A DNA stretch of 64,000 bases from Anaspis maculata (taxonomy: Eukaryota; Arthropoda; Insecta; Coleoptera; Scraptiidae). Each line of letters starts with the position of its first letter. Position 1 is the stretch's first letter. A program made the translations under genes and the position numbers. Under the pieces are notes generated by a model, which was given only the letters and a program-made list of their open reading frames with translations, ran no database searches and was not told the origin of the DNA. The stretch is from the NCBI GenBank assembly GCA_949128115.1, contig OX421965.1, forward strand, positions 59,018,012 through 59,082,011, read 5' to 3'. Shown piece by piece: positions 48,093 through 60,354 of this stretch.

Positions 48093-48098
48093 GTGAGT
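48069..48098 (+). promoter_or_regulatory. Recursive (ratchet) splice site
   Basis: TTTATTTTCACTTTTTTTGC, then AG|GTGAGT: a long pyrimidine tract, an acceptor and an immediately adjacent consensus donor. This matches the tandem 3'/5' site used for stepwise removal of very long introns in insects. Confidence 0.55.
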
Positions 48099-48146
48099 CC
48101 CGATTCCGAAGACTTTCCTGTAAATAAGTTCATCAGCCCTGTTCTG
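48093..48146 (+). CDS. SoxD: Candidate SoxD micro-exon (18 codons) starting at a recursive splice site
   Basis: A pyrimidine-rich tract ends in TTTTTTTGCAG at 48092, followed by 54 bases open in phase 0 that read VSPDSEDFPVNKFISPVL and end at CTG|GTGAGTAC. Phase 0 matches the phase-0 donor of the zipper exon at 13043, so splicing would extend ...HQEAK with this peptide in frame. The acidic, proline- and serine-containing peptide looks coding. The exon itself begins GTGAGT, a perfect 5' splice site placed directly after the acceptor. That is the architecture of recursive splice sites and RS-exons known from very long introns. The segment could be a constitutive micro-exon, an alternative one, or a mostly skipped ratchet point. 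I do not recognise the peptide as a known SoxD segment, so membership is inferred from phase, strand and splice signals. Confidence 0.58.
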
Positions 48147-50229
48147 GTGAGTACCCACATGGTCTGGTGATACGTACTTACCTATGCGGTTTTAAGGCTC
48201 ATTGAAAGTTGACATTCGCTTCGAATTGTTTCACAATAATAATGTAGCAAAGAACCGTTTTATTGTTCAGGTACTTTCTTTTTGATGCTGTTTTTATTTT
48301 GTTTATGGCTCTTTTGTTTCGCCTGTATATTGACTTGATGTTTCCGCCTTCAAAAACATTATAATAAAAAACATTGGAAAAAAAGATTTCATTGTACAAA
48401 AATTAACTTCTCAGCTAACATTTTCCTACAACCTTGTATGAGTCTTGCCATAATAAACTGTCAAAATGAGGGATATTCCCTTCCATTTACTGTTGTGGCC
48501 ATTACCTTAATTTGTTTTATAAGCAACCTGAAAATTGCCAGGTTCTTGATCACCTTCTCGATAGGTAGCTTTAATCTGTGCCGACAAAAATCTCTTTGTT
48601 TTCGAGCGTTGTTGGCTCACACAGCGCGCGCCTGATATAAAAGGTATGTCACCAAACTCACCAAAGTGACATTTCCAGCGGAAGGTTTTTAACTCCAACA
48701 GATGTGTGTGTGTGTGTTCCATTCATATGTGCTGGAGCAAGTTAAAATTAGAGCCGATGTGTATCAAAAGATATTTCAAATTTAGCATAATCCGTTCCAC
48801 ATTATCCCCATCAAGCCCAACGCTCGCCACAACGCTACTAGAAGTACTTGGATCTCCACAGTTGCTTGAAGTTTTTTCGCTACAAGATTCGGCGTACATA
48901 AAAATGATTCTAAAAATAAAAAGTAAAGTGATACTCTTTTCTTTTTAAAACCGCCAGTGCCGCTAAAAATACTTGAACTTGACCGGATTCATTTTAATGA
49001 CGCATATTAGCATTATAATAACTGTAGATGCGAAAAAAGTGATTCTATAAAAAAGAAGATTGAGCTATTTTGACGTTTCTAATAGTTTGTTTACAAAACT
49101 TTATAACAGCAAATTGATGTAATTTTTAACAAGGGGTAGATTTCACGTTGATTTTTCTACGCCAACAATATAATTTCGAGGTGATTAGATTTTGAAATGA
49201 CATCTGGACGACCTGAACTGAAACAAAACACTTGTCGCCTCCTGTTCTCGCTTCATGCATCTCCAATTATCTCTGGTGATGTATCATCCGTTCACAATCT
49301 ATCTGCACTTGAACTTTTTCTTATTCTGTGCTGTGCTGTCGCCTGATTAATGGCGAATGGAGTTCGGTAGTCGTTCAGTTTGTGCCTGTCATTCGAAGTC
49401 TAGTAGTAGCGGAGCTTATCGTTTTCAAATCAGGACAAGCAATGACAATTGACAGCCGGTTGACAACTATACGTATACCCGACATTGGGGGGCAATGTCA
49501 TTTTGATCGAATTTCGAACCTCATGAAAATTAGAAAGACACCAGGTAACCAAACGTATGGTGTCGACTATAGGCGACATGATTTTTCTCCAGATTGATCA
49601 CGAACGGCTTGTAACAGTTTCCTCAATTTTCCTTGCGGGATTGATGGACGCCGACCACCCATCCGCGGCTTTTCCATGCGTCCCAAAATTCACACTCTAT
49701 CAGAGGAGTCTCGGGGATACGTACCTCACATTGGAACAAAGTGACATTGTGATTGATCGCTCCGTCATTAGTTACGGTGTACTTACAAAAGACGTCCAGT
49801 GTCAACAATGAGACAAATTGAATGAGCCGCTCAATCGGAACACACGTGTTGTATTCATCACTTCTTGAGAGCCCGCAAGAGAACACAAATCTCATTAACA
49901 ATCGCCGTTTTTCTTCGTTAATTCCATCACAATACCGGCGATGATGGATGCGTCGCCGACCACGATTCGCCACGACGTCAATTACAATGATCGATCGCAA
50001 AATAAATTAAAACCAAGTAGGTACGAGCGCGCGCCAAAAACAAAAACTCCCGCGCCACACGAAAATCTACCCCTGTCCCCCGTTCCCTTCACCGCTATCT
50101 ACATTATTTTCTTCCAATTAAAAAATCGAGTGAAAGCTTCGAACAAGAAAAATCAAGTGCGCCGTGAAAGGGCGCTTGTTGCAAAGGGCTCTGCTGAACA
50201 AACGGTGGCCAAGTCCTTGTGAAATAATG
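48147..50229. other. Intronic, no gene recognised
   Basis: AT-rich with a TG run near 48702-48717. Open frames have no domain. Confidence 0.4.
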
Positions 50230-50560
50230 CGCACTTTCGTCGATAATGTGTTCGGCTAGGCGTGTGATTCGATTCGCTTGAGCTGGAGTCGCGCGGAGGA
50301 GCTTTTTTTTCACACAGCTTTTCTTTTTTTTAGCGAGCGAAAAGGAAACGCGCGCGCGAGAAAAACGGAAATTCCTATTGCCTGGCCGCGGATCAAAGTC
50401 GGCTGTGACGCGTGTGCTGCCACCTGCTCGACCTCGCGTCGTAATTATTACAGTGTGACGAATTTGCAGGTTTCTCACCGTGGAGAAGGAGAAATTTCGG
50501 GGCCTTCACGAAAAAAGATCCGCGTCCTTCGTGATCATAAATGCGCGCGGACCAAAACGA
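50230..50560. promoter_or_regulatory. GC-rich island (candidate regulatory element)
   Basis: Rich in CG dinucleotides (GCGCGCGCGAGAAAAACGG and similar) against an AT-rich background, with frames open on both strands but no domain. A promoter or enhancer is possible. Confidence 0.25.
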
Positions 50561-50989
50561 TTTTTTTTGTCGTTTTTTCATGCTGGATTGTGTACTCACC
50601 TTCTTTGTCTGGAATATTGTAATAGTATACTGCATACCGAGACGGGAAATACATCATTACTGTTGAGGGTAAAGAGAACCTCCATTAAAATTATGTCATT
50701 ACAAGAACAAGAAGTTGACATTTTCAGCGCACCCTGTCGATGTAAAAGCAGGAGGTAAGAGGAGAACTTCAAAATCTTTCCGCCTTTTTCAGTTAAGTCA
50801 CTAGAAGTTGCAAAACCAAATTTTTGCACAAACCGGGTGTTTTTTGACACTATTTTGGCAGATTGTTCAAGAAATTGTGTAGTGTAATACAGCTGTTAGC
50901 TTGTTGAACGGTGTCGGTTTTTGCGCCACTGCGCTTTGTACAGTGACATCCTGGCTTGAAAAGAAGTCGGCTCAGACGACTAGGGCTGA

Positions 50990-51199
50990 GATGGCTTCGG
51001 ACTTGCCGGTCCGGTGTTGCTGAAAAAGACACACGGACATGAAGCAATGAAGTTGTACCTTGATAATATTTTTAATGACCACAAGAATGGTCCAAATCGA
51101 CTTTTATCTAGCAGCGTTTTAGTTCAGACTTGTTTACAAATACGGAAGCAGTTTAATGTTGAGGTTATGTCGCCCCGCCAGCTGTTAGCGTCAAGGTAA
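50990..51199 (+). pseudogene. Unassigned coding-like fragment
   Basis: The plus-strand frame includes AMKLYLDNIFNDHKNGPNRL and ends ...MSPRQLLASR before a stop. The composition looks protein-like, and CAAG|GTAACA near the end could be a weak donor. The family is not recognised. It may be a retroposed or transposon-derived scrap. Confidence 0.2.
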
Positions 51200-54100
51200 C
51201 AGTTCGGGACACCGGGTTGAGGGGACTAAATGTTGCGGTAAAAAGAAAGCAACCATCAGCCAGCGCCAACGTCAAAAGCGAGAGAGCAGTGAGGCCGCCC
51301 GCAACTAGAAAAGCAAAAGCCACACTTTTCTCAGTAGGGAGAAAGCGGAATTGAGGAAGAAAATTGATTAGTTGATTACAGAGGCTAATAAAGCAAGTCT
51401 ACATTTCAGCGACAGCTATGATAGGCAGTCTGACTTATCTTTGGGTTTGGGAAAAAAAACAAAAGCCGTATTCTCCAGCAATCGGTGGCGGCACAAGCAG
51501 TGCGCTCAGGCGGTGGAAACGCGCTTGACGCTGATGGTTACTGCATCTATACGGTGACGGGCAAAAACGGTGCATTGAAGCGGTGGAAACTCGTTTCGAG
51601 GCTTAGATTCGAAGTAGGCAATATCGAGCTGGAGCGCCGTGCGAAGGGGCCTTTTGTTAAGAAAGAAACCAGGTAACCTCAAAAACTACCCGATGAGCGA
51701 TACTGAGTTGCAGACCTGCGATGACTTCGAAGCTGCATGGCTCACTCACGCATGGTGCACATGACAAGGTTAAAGGCAAAAAGTATTCAAGAGTATCATA
51801 CAGTTATTGAAAATTATCCTGGGAATGCCCAAAGCTCCTAGAGATTCCTCATGAAAAGCTCTTGGATTTTTTCTTCGAGTGCCGCAGTGTCTATAGATCA
51901 CAGAAGGAGCTGAAGAATCGAAAAAGAAGTCAAAAAAATTTTAAACGTTTTCATTCTTCCATTCGCTTCCCATGTCTTCTCGGAGCTAAAAATGACAAAA
52001 TCTGCGCCCCGTACTAGAATAATTTTTCCGTCATATCGACTTTTTTTACAATGTTCGTACTTATTTTTCTGTTACAACATACTTCTTCCGTAAAGTTCAT
52101 AATAGTTTCTCTCTAGTTTTAATTGCAAAATAATTTCACAAAGTATAGGCAGCTGCTTCAACACCAATAAATAAGTAGCTACTATAAAAAACAAAATTGT
52201 GACAAACTTCTTGTGGTCTGAAAGAAAATAGATCCATCAGGTGAAACTTATGAATTATGATACGGAACCGCGACATCAGATTCCCATTAAGGTGATTGCT
52301 GGGACAAACACATATAAAAATTAAATGTGCATGTTGTGATGATGCAGCAGTTGCATTTTTGCAAAGCGTGCATGCATTATCGGAATTGCTTGATGTTTTA
52401 GTTTATTCAGAGAAAAGTGGTGTGTGACTTTTTATAAGTACATTATTTAGGTTTAGTTTTGAAATATGAAACGGTATATTATAAAGAAATAAATGTTTCA
52501 TTTCAAAAAAAAAAAAATTGTTTGTGACACTAATATCCTAGTATTAAACTAGTACCTAGTAGTGGTGATACGTTTTGAAATTCTTATTAGTTATTCAATC
52601 TTATTTTGTTCAAAAATTGACAGCTAGCAATCCTGCTAATGGAGCACGTTGCTGTGAAAACCAATAAGGGCTCTTGTCTCAGTAACTTCTTCGTTAGTAT
52701 TGAAAGAGTATTTGAAAAGATCTTCGAATCAAACGGGCCAGATCAAGCTGATTATCTGATTTGAATAACGTTGCTCGTTGTTCTTTCACTATAGGTCCAG
52801 AAAATGTATATAATTTTTCCTGTTCACTATAATTATACGCGAGAATAGTTTCGAAAAAAAAAAACACAAGACTTGCAGTTTATATAGAAACCAATAGTGC
52901 GATTCTGTGAAATTCAACATTTCCTAAACGCTCTGTTATGTAGAAAATCCTGTTATTTTTTGAAGAATCGCACCATTGAACTAACTGCATGATCCTAATA
53001 GATTTCTTGTCGAAATGGCAAGTGTTTGAACAACAGCTTCGCGCTTCTCTTCATTCTTCTCATCTAACCTAGTAAAAATACTGTTCATCAAAGACAGTAA
53101 ATTAGGGACGATAGAGTCATAATTATTTGAGTTGTTGTTCAAATTGTCCACTGTGAATGCATACCCCATACAACACCTTGCTGGGTCGGTTATTATATTC
53201 GATAATTATTATTTCTGGGGTAACCAGGCACCACCTCCTCACCACATTGAGCTTTAAATATGACACAAAAATTGACAAATGGAAGTGACAAGAGGTGAAA
53301 GAAACTTTTTTGATACGACAAATTCTTACATTGTCATCACACCCTGTATCTGCACTACTACAAAAAGAAATAATCCAGAATAGAGCATGGATGTGACAAG
53401 AAGGAATATAAGCCGTCGACAGCCCGTTCCCGGGGGATTTGTCATGTCAACCCACAATGCCGGGAGCTATAACGCCACGACCGACTGCTGGCTGCTGCCT
53501 GCTGCTCCTGGGACGCCAAGAGAGAACAGATTACTGTAACCTCTCTCTTTCCCGCTGATGCTCGTTGCTTTCTTCGTATAAAAGTTATTAGCACTTTTGT
53601 GTACTCTAATCCAGCTAATAATCCCCCTACACTCTAGCGCTAAGCAAAAACAAGCAAAACTCTCTTCGTCGTCTGACATGTCGCATTAAGCCCCCGTGCC
53701 GTGCACCAGATCGCTTTTACCGGCTCCCGGGTATATTATCAGGAATTATATTTAGTGGGTGATCTCGTAATAAAATTGGAAACGCTAATCCTTGGTGGTG
53801 GTTTCGACTCAACTCCTTGAAAATAGACTCGAATTGAAAATAGAAAACGCACGTAGACGCCGAAGAAAAGTGTCTGGATAGCGCAAGAGATTGAGTTCTT
53901 GAAAACAAAGAGTGGCGTCAAAAGCTTCGAAGAACGTAGAGAGAAGCGAATCAGAACCGTCATAGATTCATTGATCAAAGTGTTCCGAGTGTTAAAAAGG
54001 AATTTTCCTTGTTGAATCCAGGATATTTAACGCTGATTTTTCATTCAACTTGTTGAATTTGTTGAGAATTGAGTATTCTATGAATAGTTATTCTAAATCA

Positions 54101-54410
54101 GACCAATTCCAGTAGACTTTCCTAAAGAGCTTTTTGAAGTAGATAAGAAAAAGAAGAATGCTTCTGCTCAATCCAAAATGCTTGTAACCAAAGCTACTCA
54201 AATTGGAAGAATGAGTGAATTGTCTATCATAATTTCTCAGATATTTATTCTGATTTTCGCAACTTTGCTTACGTATTTTCAAGTGAGCAAAGGCTGCTGT
54301 TTTTCATTCAGTTGTAATTTGGTTCCCTTCGACAGTTTTTGTACTTTGAAGTTCAAGCCGCTACAAAACGCTTACAACTGGTTTCCATTTTCTTCAATTA
54401 TGTCGTAAAG
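51200..54410. other. Intronic, no gene recognised
   Basis: A partial internal repeat (GCGGTGGAAAC at about 51512 and 51579). A minus-strand frame at 53169-52981 looks mildly coding-like but matches nothing I know. CACACCCTGTATCTG near 53338 resembles a mariner-type terminus without a partner. Confidence 0.35.
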
Positions 54411-54564
54411 TGACCTGACCTCACCTGACCTGCCTGACCTGACCTACCTGACCTGACCCACCTGACCTGACCCACCTGACCTGACCTGATCTGACCCACC
54501 TGACCTGACCTGATCCACCTGACCTGACCTGATCTGACCCACCTGACCTGACCTGATCTGACCC
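54411..54564. repeat. CCTGA-based minisatellite (~150 bp)
   Basis: Pentamer TGACC/CCTGA repeats organise into longer units such as CACCTGACCTGACCTGATCT. The minus-strand frame of RSGQV-like repeats over it is an artefact. Confidence 0.85.
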
Positions 54565-57500
54565 CACTCAGTTCTGAACAAATCCCCAAAATTTTTAGAT
54601 CACACGAGATTTGACTTAAAAGGTGAAAAACCGGGCTACTTGAATTATTGAGCATTTACTATACTGTTGTCAACGAACGCTTCAAAAGTTCCAGCGGCAA
54701 CGTTATTTTCTTCTATCAAACCTCCAAATTTTTCTTCATCCATGTAACAAAATGGCACTTTCGTGACATTTGCTTTATTACTCTCTTGTCAAGTGCGTCA
54801 AGTGTCGAAGGCTCCTATAGCAACGTCTTTTCGTTTATCTCTGGGTGAGAATTTTCCATTGAGTTGACAGTTCCATTATATTAACTCAGATCAGCAGATC
54901 ACCATTCTAATCATCATTCAGTTGGCATGTTCATGACAATAGGAACAAGCAAAGGTGAAGGGAGGAGATTTCTCAGAACGAGAAGTTCATAGGAACTTTT
55001 TTAAAGAAGATAAAGATTGGGTTAGATTACTGTTCGAGGGGTTTATCATGTTCTACATTTGAATAGTGCGATATGATGCGTGTCCAGCCAATTTAGTACC
55101 CACCTTCATATGACGGAAAGCAAAATGGATGCGATGGTTTTTCCAAATTACAAAGCCACCTGTGAACTTGTCAGCAACAGAAAAGACTAGACAGGCCGTC
55201 TCGGAATCGATTCGGAGGCGGGCGTCTGGTAATAAAGGCCAGCTTTTGCTCCCATACAATTCCACGTGATGGCTAATCACTGCCGGTGGCTTGTGTTCAA
55301 TAACCAAAACCTCAACTCGCGACAAACGTCAGGGTTGGTTAATAACAACGGGCGAGCGAACAATATTAGTTTCAGAGAGCGGCGTTAGAAGGCGTGTCAC
55401 ATGTCGAGCGTGAAATGCTCGACGACAAGGCGCGTGCATCTCTCCTCCGCAGGGATCCCGCTCTTCTCTCCGGTTATATGCCCGTTTCTATCGTTCTTAT
55501 ACGTCCCGCGGGATCCCACTAATCAGAATTTTCGCCTTTGGTATGTCACGAAATTCTTACGCCATGCACCGACGCAAACGCTTCTCGCTTTTTTTTTTCT
55601 GCCGTCGACGTCGTCAAAGCTTAAAAAGCTCCTGCGCTGTCACAATCGTCATATCTGAAAGATCGAGCAGGAATTATTGTGGAGAGGAAACAAACCGCGG
55701 GAGAAGAAAAAAGAAACTCCGGTACCACTAATTGCTTCTGCTTCATACGGGAGATGGGTAATTCGAAGCCGCGCGCGGTTATAGAAATTCCGGAAACCTG
55801 CATGTCATTATCCTTGCGAGGTATAGGAAGTGCCAGGCATGTTCGGAATCTCCCAGCAAATTAGAAGCGGCACCGTTGTTTTGTGTTCTTTTGCAGTGAG
55901 TTATGGTGTTGCACTCGATTCAATTAGTGCAAACAATTAATCATTTTGGACAAAGGGAGAGATTTATTAATATATTTGTGCCGGATCTGGGCATTTTTTA
56001 GTTTTGTGTGGCTTTTTGCATCTGTCGCGGGGAAACAGTAAATATAATCCTTCTTCCCGGCGCATAGGTGGTTCATCTTCACACTCAAGCCGCCAACCAG
56101 TATCTATTATACGTCACCCTTTTCTCTGGTTCGTCACGATTCACGCTGCATGGTGTAAGCTTGAGGGATCAAGCTTGAACACAATCATGGAAACTGAAAC
56201 TTATGGATTATTACATTTCGAAAATTTCGATCTCGGTTTGTGCATAAGAAAATATTGACCCAAGCAATTGCGGTCTGTCTTCTTTGAGTACTTCGATGAC
56301 ATCTACCTTAGTTCTGAAGTGTCCAATAATAGTGACTCGTTACCCAGCAGCGAAAGAAAACAAAAGTAAATGAGGAAAAAGGATAAGAGGTGTCTGAGCT
56401 TCATGGCGAAGGTCTGAGAACCTAATGTAGTTTTACCCTACTAGAGGGGTTGAATCTTCTTGAATGTCGTGACTGCTGACTTCAGAAAAACTCAAGGAGA
56501 TGCCCAAGGCTCAACGTGATACTTTGGTTTCAGCTTGTGGCGCTTACGGGGTCTTCTGCGGTTTATATCAATGTTTCATCCATATACCATACAGGCTTCA
56601 TGCGGACCTGAAGTGTTAGACTTTTCGCGGAATCGCTCTGCAGGCCTCCGCCTGCCGGGGACTCCTCCGAGGAGTCGTTCCTTGCTCTCTCGTCCACCTG
56701 CTCGTTAATCTCAATGTGCGTTCTACTGCCTGCGTGTTCCACTTTCTCGACCGTCCGCTGGGCTGGCTGCGGTCGGACTCTGGTTGTGGGCCCACATTAG
56801 AGCACTCTCTCGAGAGCATAGTCGCTCGCTCCTCGAGGATTGTTTATTGTGGAACAATCGAAACGCATTAGAGCAACTCGAGTGTTCCATTCCAACAAAT
56901 AAACCTGCGTGGAGTTTATGGACTGGGAACCGTGATCCGGCCGTTACTTCTCCGACTGATTTACAGTGTTTACTTGTGTGAGTGATGGGCCGCGAGAAAC
57001 AACAGCCTTCACGTGTTACATAAATCCAACAGAGCTCTGAGCCAGTCTAGAGTCCTGGAAAGTGCCAGCACGACGCTCTGTTTTACGACGTCGGGCCGTG
57101 CGAGTGCATCACCGGCGGTGTTCCCCTCCTCTACTTTGCTCCTCGTCCTCCTTCTCCACGGCGCGCTCCTCTTTTCGATTCAGATTTACTCAGACGGGCG
57201 GCTTTAATCACTCAGCGTGTCTTCTGCTCAGCACGGCCCTTGTCTCTCCGGAGAGGAGATTATGGCCGCGTGAGGGGCCCACTGACAAGTGAAATTCCCA
57301 TACAACAATCCGGCGGTATAGCTGATTCCGAACGGTTTCGAATCGCGGTTGGCCATAGAAAATTTGGCCGGAGAAATTTCTAATATAGCCATGAAATGTT
57401 TGCCGAACTACTGTGTTACTGTCAAGTGTATCCTCCAAAGTTTTGACGATTTTCAAACTTTTTTTTTCAGTAAATCGCGACTATCGGCAATCGGCCTCAT

Positions 57501-58950
57501 TTGACTTCCAAGAAACCGATTTGAATACTTGGACAGAAAAATGATGCAGCAACCTGAGCTGAATAGAATAATGGTATAACCGGATAATATCCCATCATAC
57601 TTGTAAGGTGACATAGCAATTCATTGTGACATAATTGATAATATCACAAATTACAAAACTTATGGTTTTTTTTTTAAGTGAGTCTAGATTGAGCCTGTGC
57701 TAAGTTACAACAAGCAGAGATCTGACATAAGTTGTTCAGCTGAGATTATCTGGAACTTGATGTAAACTGAACACGGGCTTCAAATCATCTTAGTATCCTA
57801 TTTGAAAAAAAAAATAGCCAACTGCGTTTTCGAAACGTCTGGAACGGGCTATAGGTACAAGCCGAGGCAGTGCCTAGCTAAGTAGAGCTACCTATTCTCA
57901 ATTTGGATGGACGTGAGAATGTTCATTTAGCTGAAACTTGAAGCCTGAACACATGTTCACGTGGTGCAATCACCTGTTTCCCAAGTTTTGGTGTCTTTCA
58001 TTTGGGTGCACAGCACATGCGGTCCTGAGCTGCTGTCAATCCAAATGCTAGAAGTTTTTCCATTCAAACTGCATAGTTTTAAATTAGATTACACTACCCT
58101 CTCGGCTCAATTTCTACATGGTATGAATTTATGAAATGAGAAAATGTTGGTGGTGGCACAGGCTGTGGTGGTGGTGAACCTCTAGTGAGTTCTGAAATGA
58201 AATGATATTTTCATCGTCATCTCATCATCATCAGACGAGAGGAGAGAATTTCGAGCTCGGCTGGGTTCACGGCGAAGAGTTGTCATAAAACTTATGCTCT
58301 GCGCTAATTGAGTGTATTCAAACAATGGGCGGGCAAGGCGAGCACCCTCGGTGGTTGTTTCAACGCCCTCTATGTGTTCTGCGGTGCGTGAGAGGTTCAA
58401 AGGGTCCCGGCCGTAATCCGCCTGTGATTTTAATGCGCATTATTTCGGTAGCTTTGTATTATATATCGGAATACATATATCTGATTATCGCTTTTTAGTG
58501 CCGTGCTCTGTCGAATACGTACATACCATTCATCATCAAATGCGAACCGTGTATTTAGTCCCGATGGGACGAATAAAAGGGGATTTATTCCCGCATCAGA
58601 GTCCTCCCACTTGGGTACACCTACGCACACACATACACACAAACGTCGATGTTGAGCACTCGAAACGAAAGTTCATACAAACAGTGGCAATTATTCCAAT
58701 TTGCAGCGCGATTCTTCTGCTGGTGCTTATTCCAAAGGTGCGGTACAGTACAGAGTCCAGCATTTCCTGTAAACAACCAATTTTCCGGAAGGGGTGGGAC
58801 GGCCAATGGCCAATGACTGCTGCCAAAGTCAGTGGCGGAGATCAATCCCTTGAAATGCTTGCGGTCAAAAAGTTGATGAGATAAGAAGGTATAGAATGCA
58901 TGACGTGTGTGTTGTTTTAAGATAAAGCAGGCTAGGTGAATGAGGCCAAA
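54565..58950. other. Intronic; GC-richer patches, no gene recognised
   Basis: Patches at about 55380-55800 and 56600-57290 are GC-richer and CG-containing. A CATCGTCATCTCATCATCAT microsatellite lies near 58213. No domain-bearing frame. Confidence 0.35.
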
Positions 58951-59064
58951 TTGCTCACTCCGAGTTAAACTTTAAACTTGGTTTGGTTGCCATAGATTTG
59001 ATTGTTGCAACAATTATTTCGATATTAACCAAACCAGGTTTAAAGTTGAACTCGAAGTGAGCAA
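58951..59064. mobile_element. 114-bp hairpin MITE
   Basis: TTGCTCACTCCGAGTTAAAC mirrors GTTGAACTCGAAGTGAGCAA, and AACTTGGTTTGG mirrors CCAAACCAGGTTT. Short loop, no target duplication recognised. Confidence 0.7.
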
Positions 59065-59614
59065 CCCAGCGAAAGACTCAGAATTTCCATTTCTGATGGT
59101 TGTTGGGAGCTGATAGAACAGTGGAATCTATATGGCAATTATAACCTCAAGTTAATCTAAGAGTAGAGTGACCAGTGACGGAAATACTGCGCCTAATGCT
59201 TGTTTTGCACAACACAATTCTTTTTTACAAAAGTTGTATAGGTACCATTTTTGGTACAATATAGACTGTAATTGGTATAGCATTTCGATAGGTTCTCAGA
59301 GCAGTGATTGTTCAATACTAACAAAATATCTTGTACAAGATTTGGGGTACGATTCGGCGCAGTTTGCTTTATGTCAATCTTTGACAGAGCTCAGATAATT
59401 AGATGTGGAGATGATGATAAATAATAATTTCATATGATTGGGACTCCAACATCACGCAAGGCACTTTCTCAACGCCACGTTCAATGATGTTGTCAGTTTC
59501 CCCATCTTTTTTTCATTTCCAAGGTATGACTATAAACTTTTGTTTTCTCTCATTGACGTCAGTTGTTCTTTGTAACAATTTCGATCAGCATTATTTTTAT
59601 CGCCTTTTCAGCAG
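59065..59614. other. Intronic, no feature recognised
   Basis: AT-rich. Contains a weak tandem splice-like site near 59521 (TTTCCAAG|GTATGA). Confidence 0.35.
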
Positions 59615-59616
59615 TA

Positions 59617-60352
59617 CAGGTGTCCCGAAAATATACCGACAACGTTGTAAGGCAACTTCCTTTCACCAAAACAAGAAAGAAAGTTCCTATGAACATTGAA
59701 CATGAGTCTGGAAACGCTTCCTAAGGGTGGGGCCCTGAAGATGGTTTTTACTCAATATCTCCGAAACCGTTCACGGGAAATCAATCAAACTTGACATATC
59801 CACCAACCTTCTCATGGCCAACAAAATGAGGCGAGATTAATTCCAAAATAATTCACCAGGGGTGGGTCAGGCTGAGGTGTGAGAATAACCCTTACTTTTT
59901 TTTAATGTGAATTGTTTCCAAATTTAACAAGAAATTATATAATATTGAAATTTTCTACCAAAAAAGGTTCCTCCGTTGAACCTTGATAGATGCACCGATT
60001 ACGAGATACCTAATTGAGTTTGAATGTATGGAAACGTGGTCAGAAATGATGATTTTTTTTACGATATTCAAGGCGAAAGAAAAATGATTTCAAAGCAACT
60101 TCATTTTTGTTAAGCAAGCATTCAAATTTTGCTAAGCATAAGAAGGTTATCAAACGTGTCAAGTTTGATTGATTTTCCTTGAACGGTTTCGGAAATATTA
60201 ATAAATAAACAACCATCTTCAGGGTCCCACCTTTAGGGGCCTGAAGCTCCCTTGTGAAGCGTTTCGGGACCCATGTTCATAGGAGCTTTTCTTCTTATAT
60301 TGATGAGAGGAAGCTGTCCTAGAACGTTGTCGGTATATTTTCGGGACACCTG
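59617..60352. mobile_element. Tc1/mariner-type foldback element (736 bp), TA target duplication
   Basis: It begins CAGGTGTCCCGAAAATATAC and ends with the mirror GTATATTTTCGGGACACCTG, flanked by TA at 59615-59616 and 60353-60354. Arms mirror for ~200 bp or more (AATCAATCAAACTTGACA and TGTCAAGTTTGATTGATT). No transposase. Confidence 0.82.
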
Positions 60353-60354
60353 TA

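Noticed and set aside
52981..53169. Minus-strand 62-codon frame with Asn-rich start
   Set aside because: Mildly coding-like but unrecognised, with no splice signals or neighbours to support it.
54398..54655. Minus-strand frame of RSGQVGQV-like repeats
   Set aside because: It is a translation of the CCTGA minisatellite.
56616..57292. Possible LTR starting at TGTGGGCCCACATT
   Set aside because: AATAAA is present, but no terminal duplication, primer-binding site or second copy was found.
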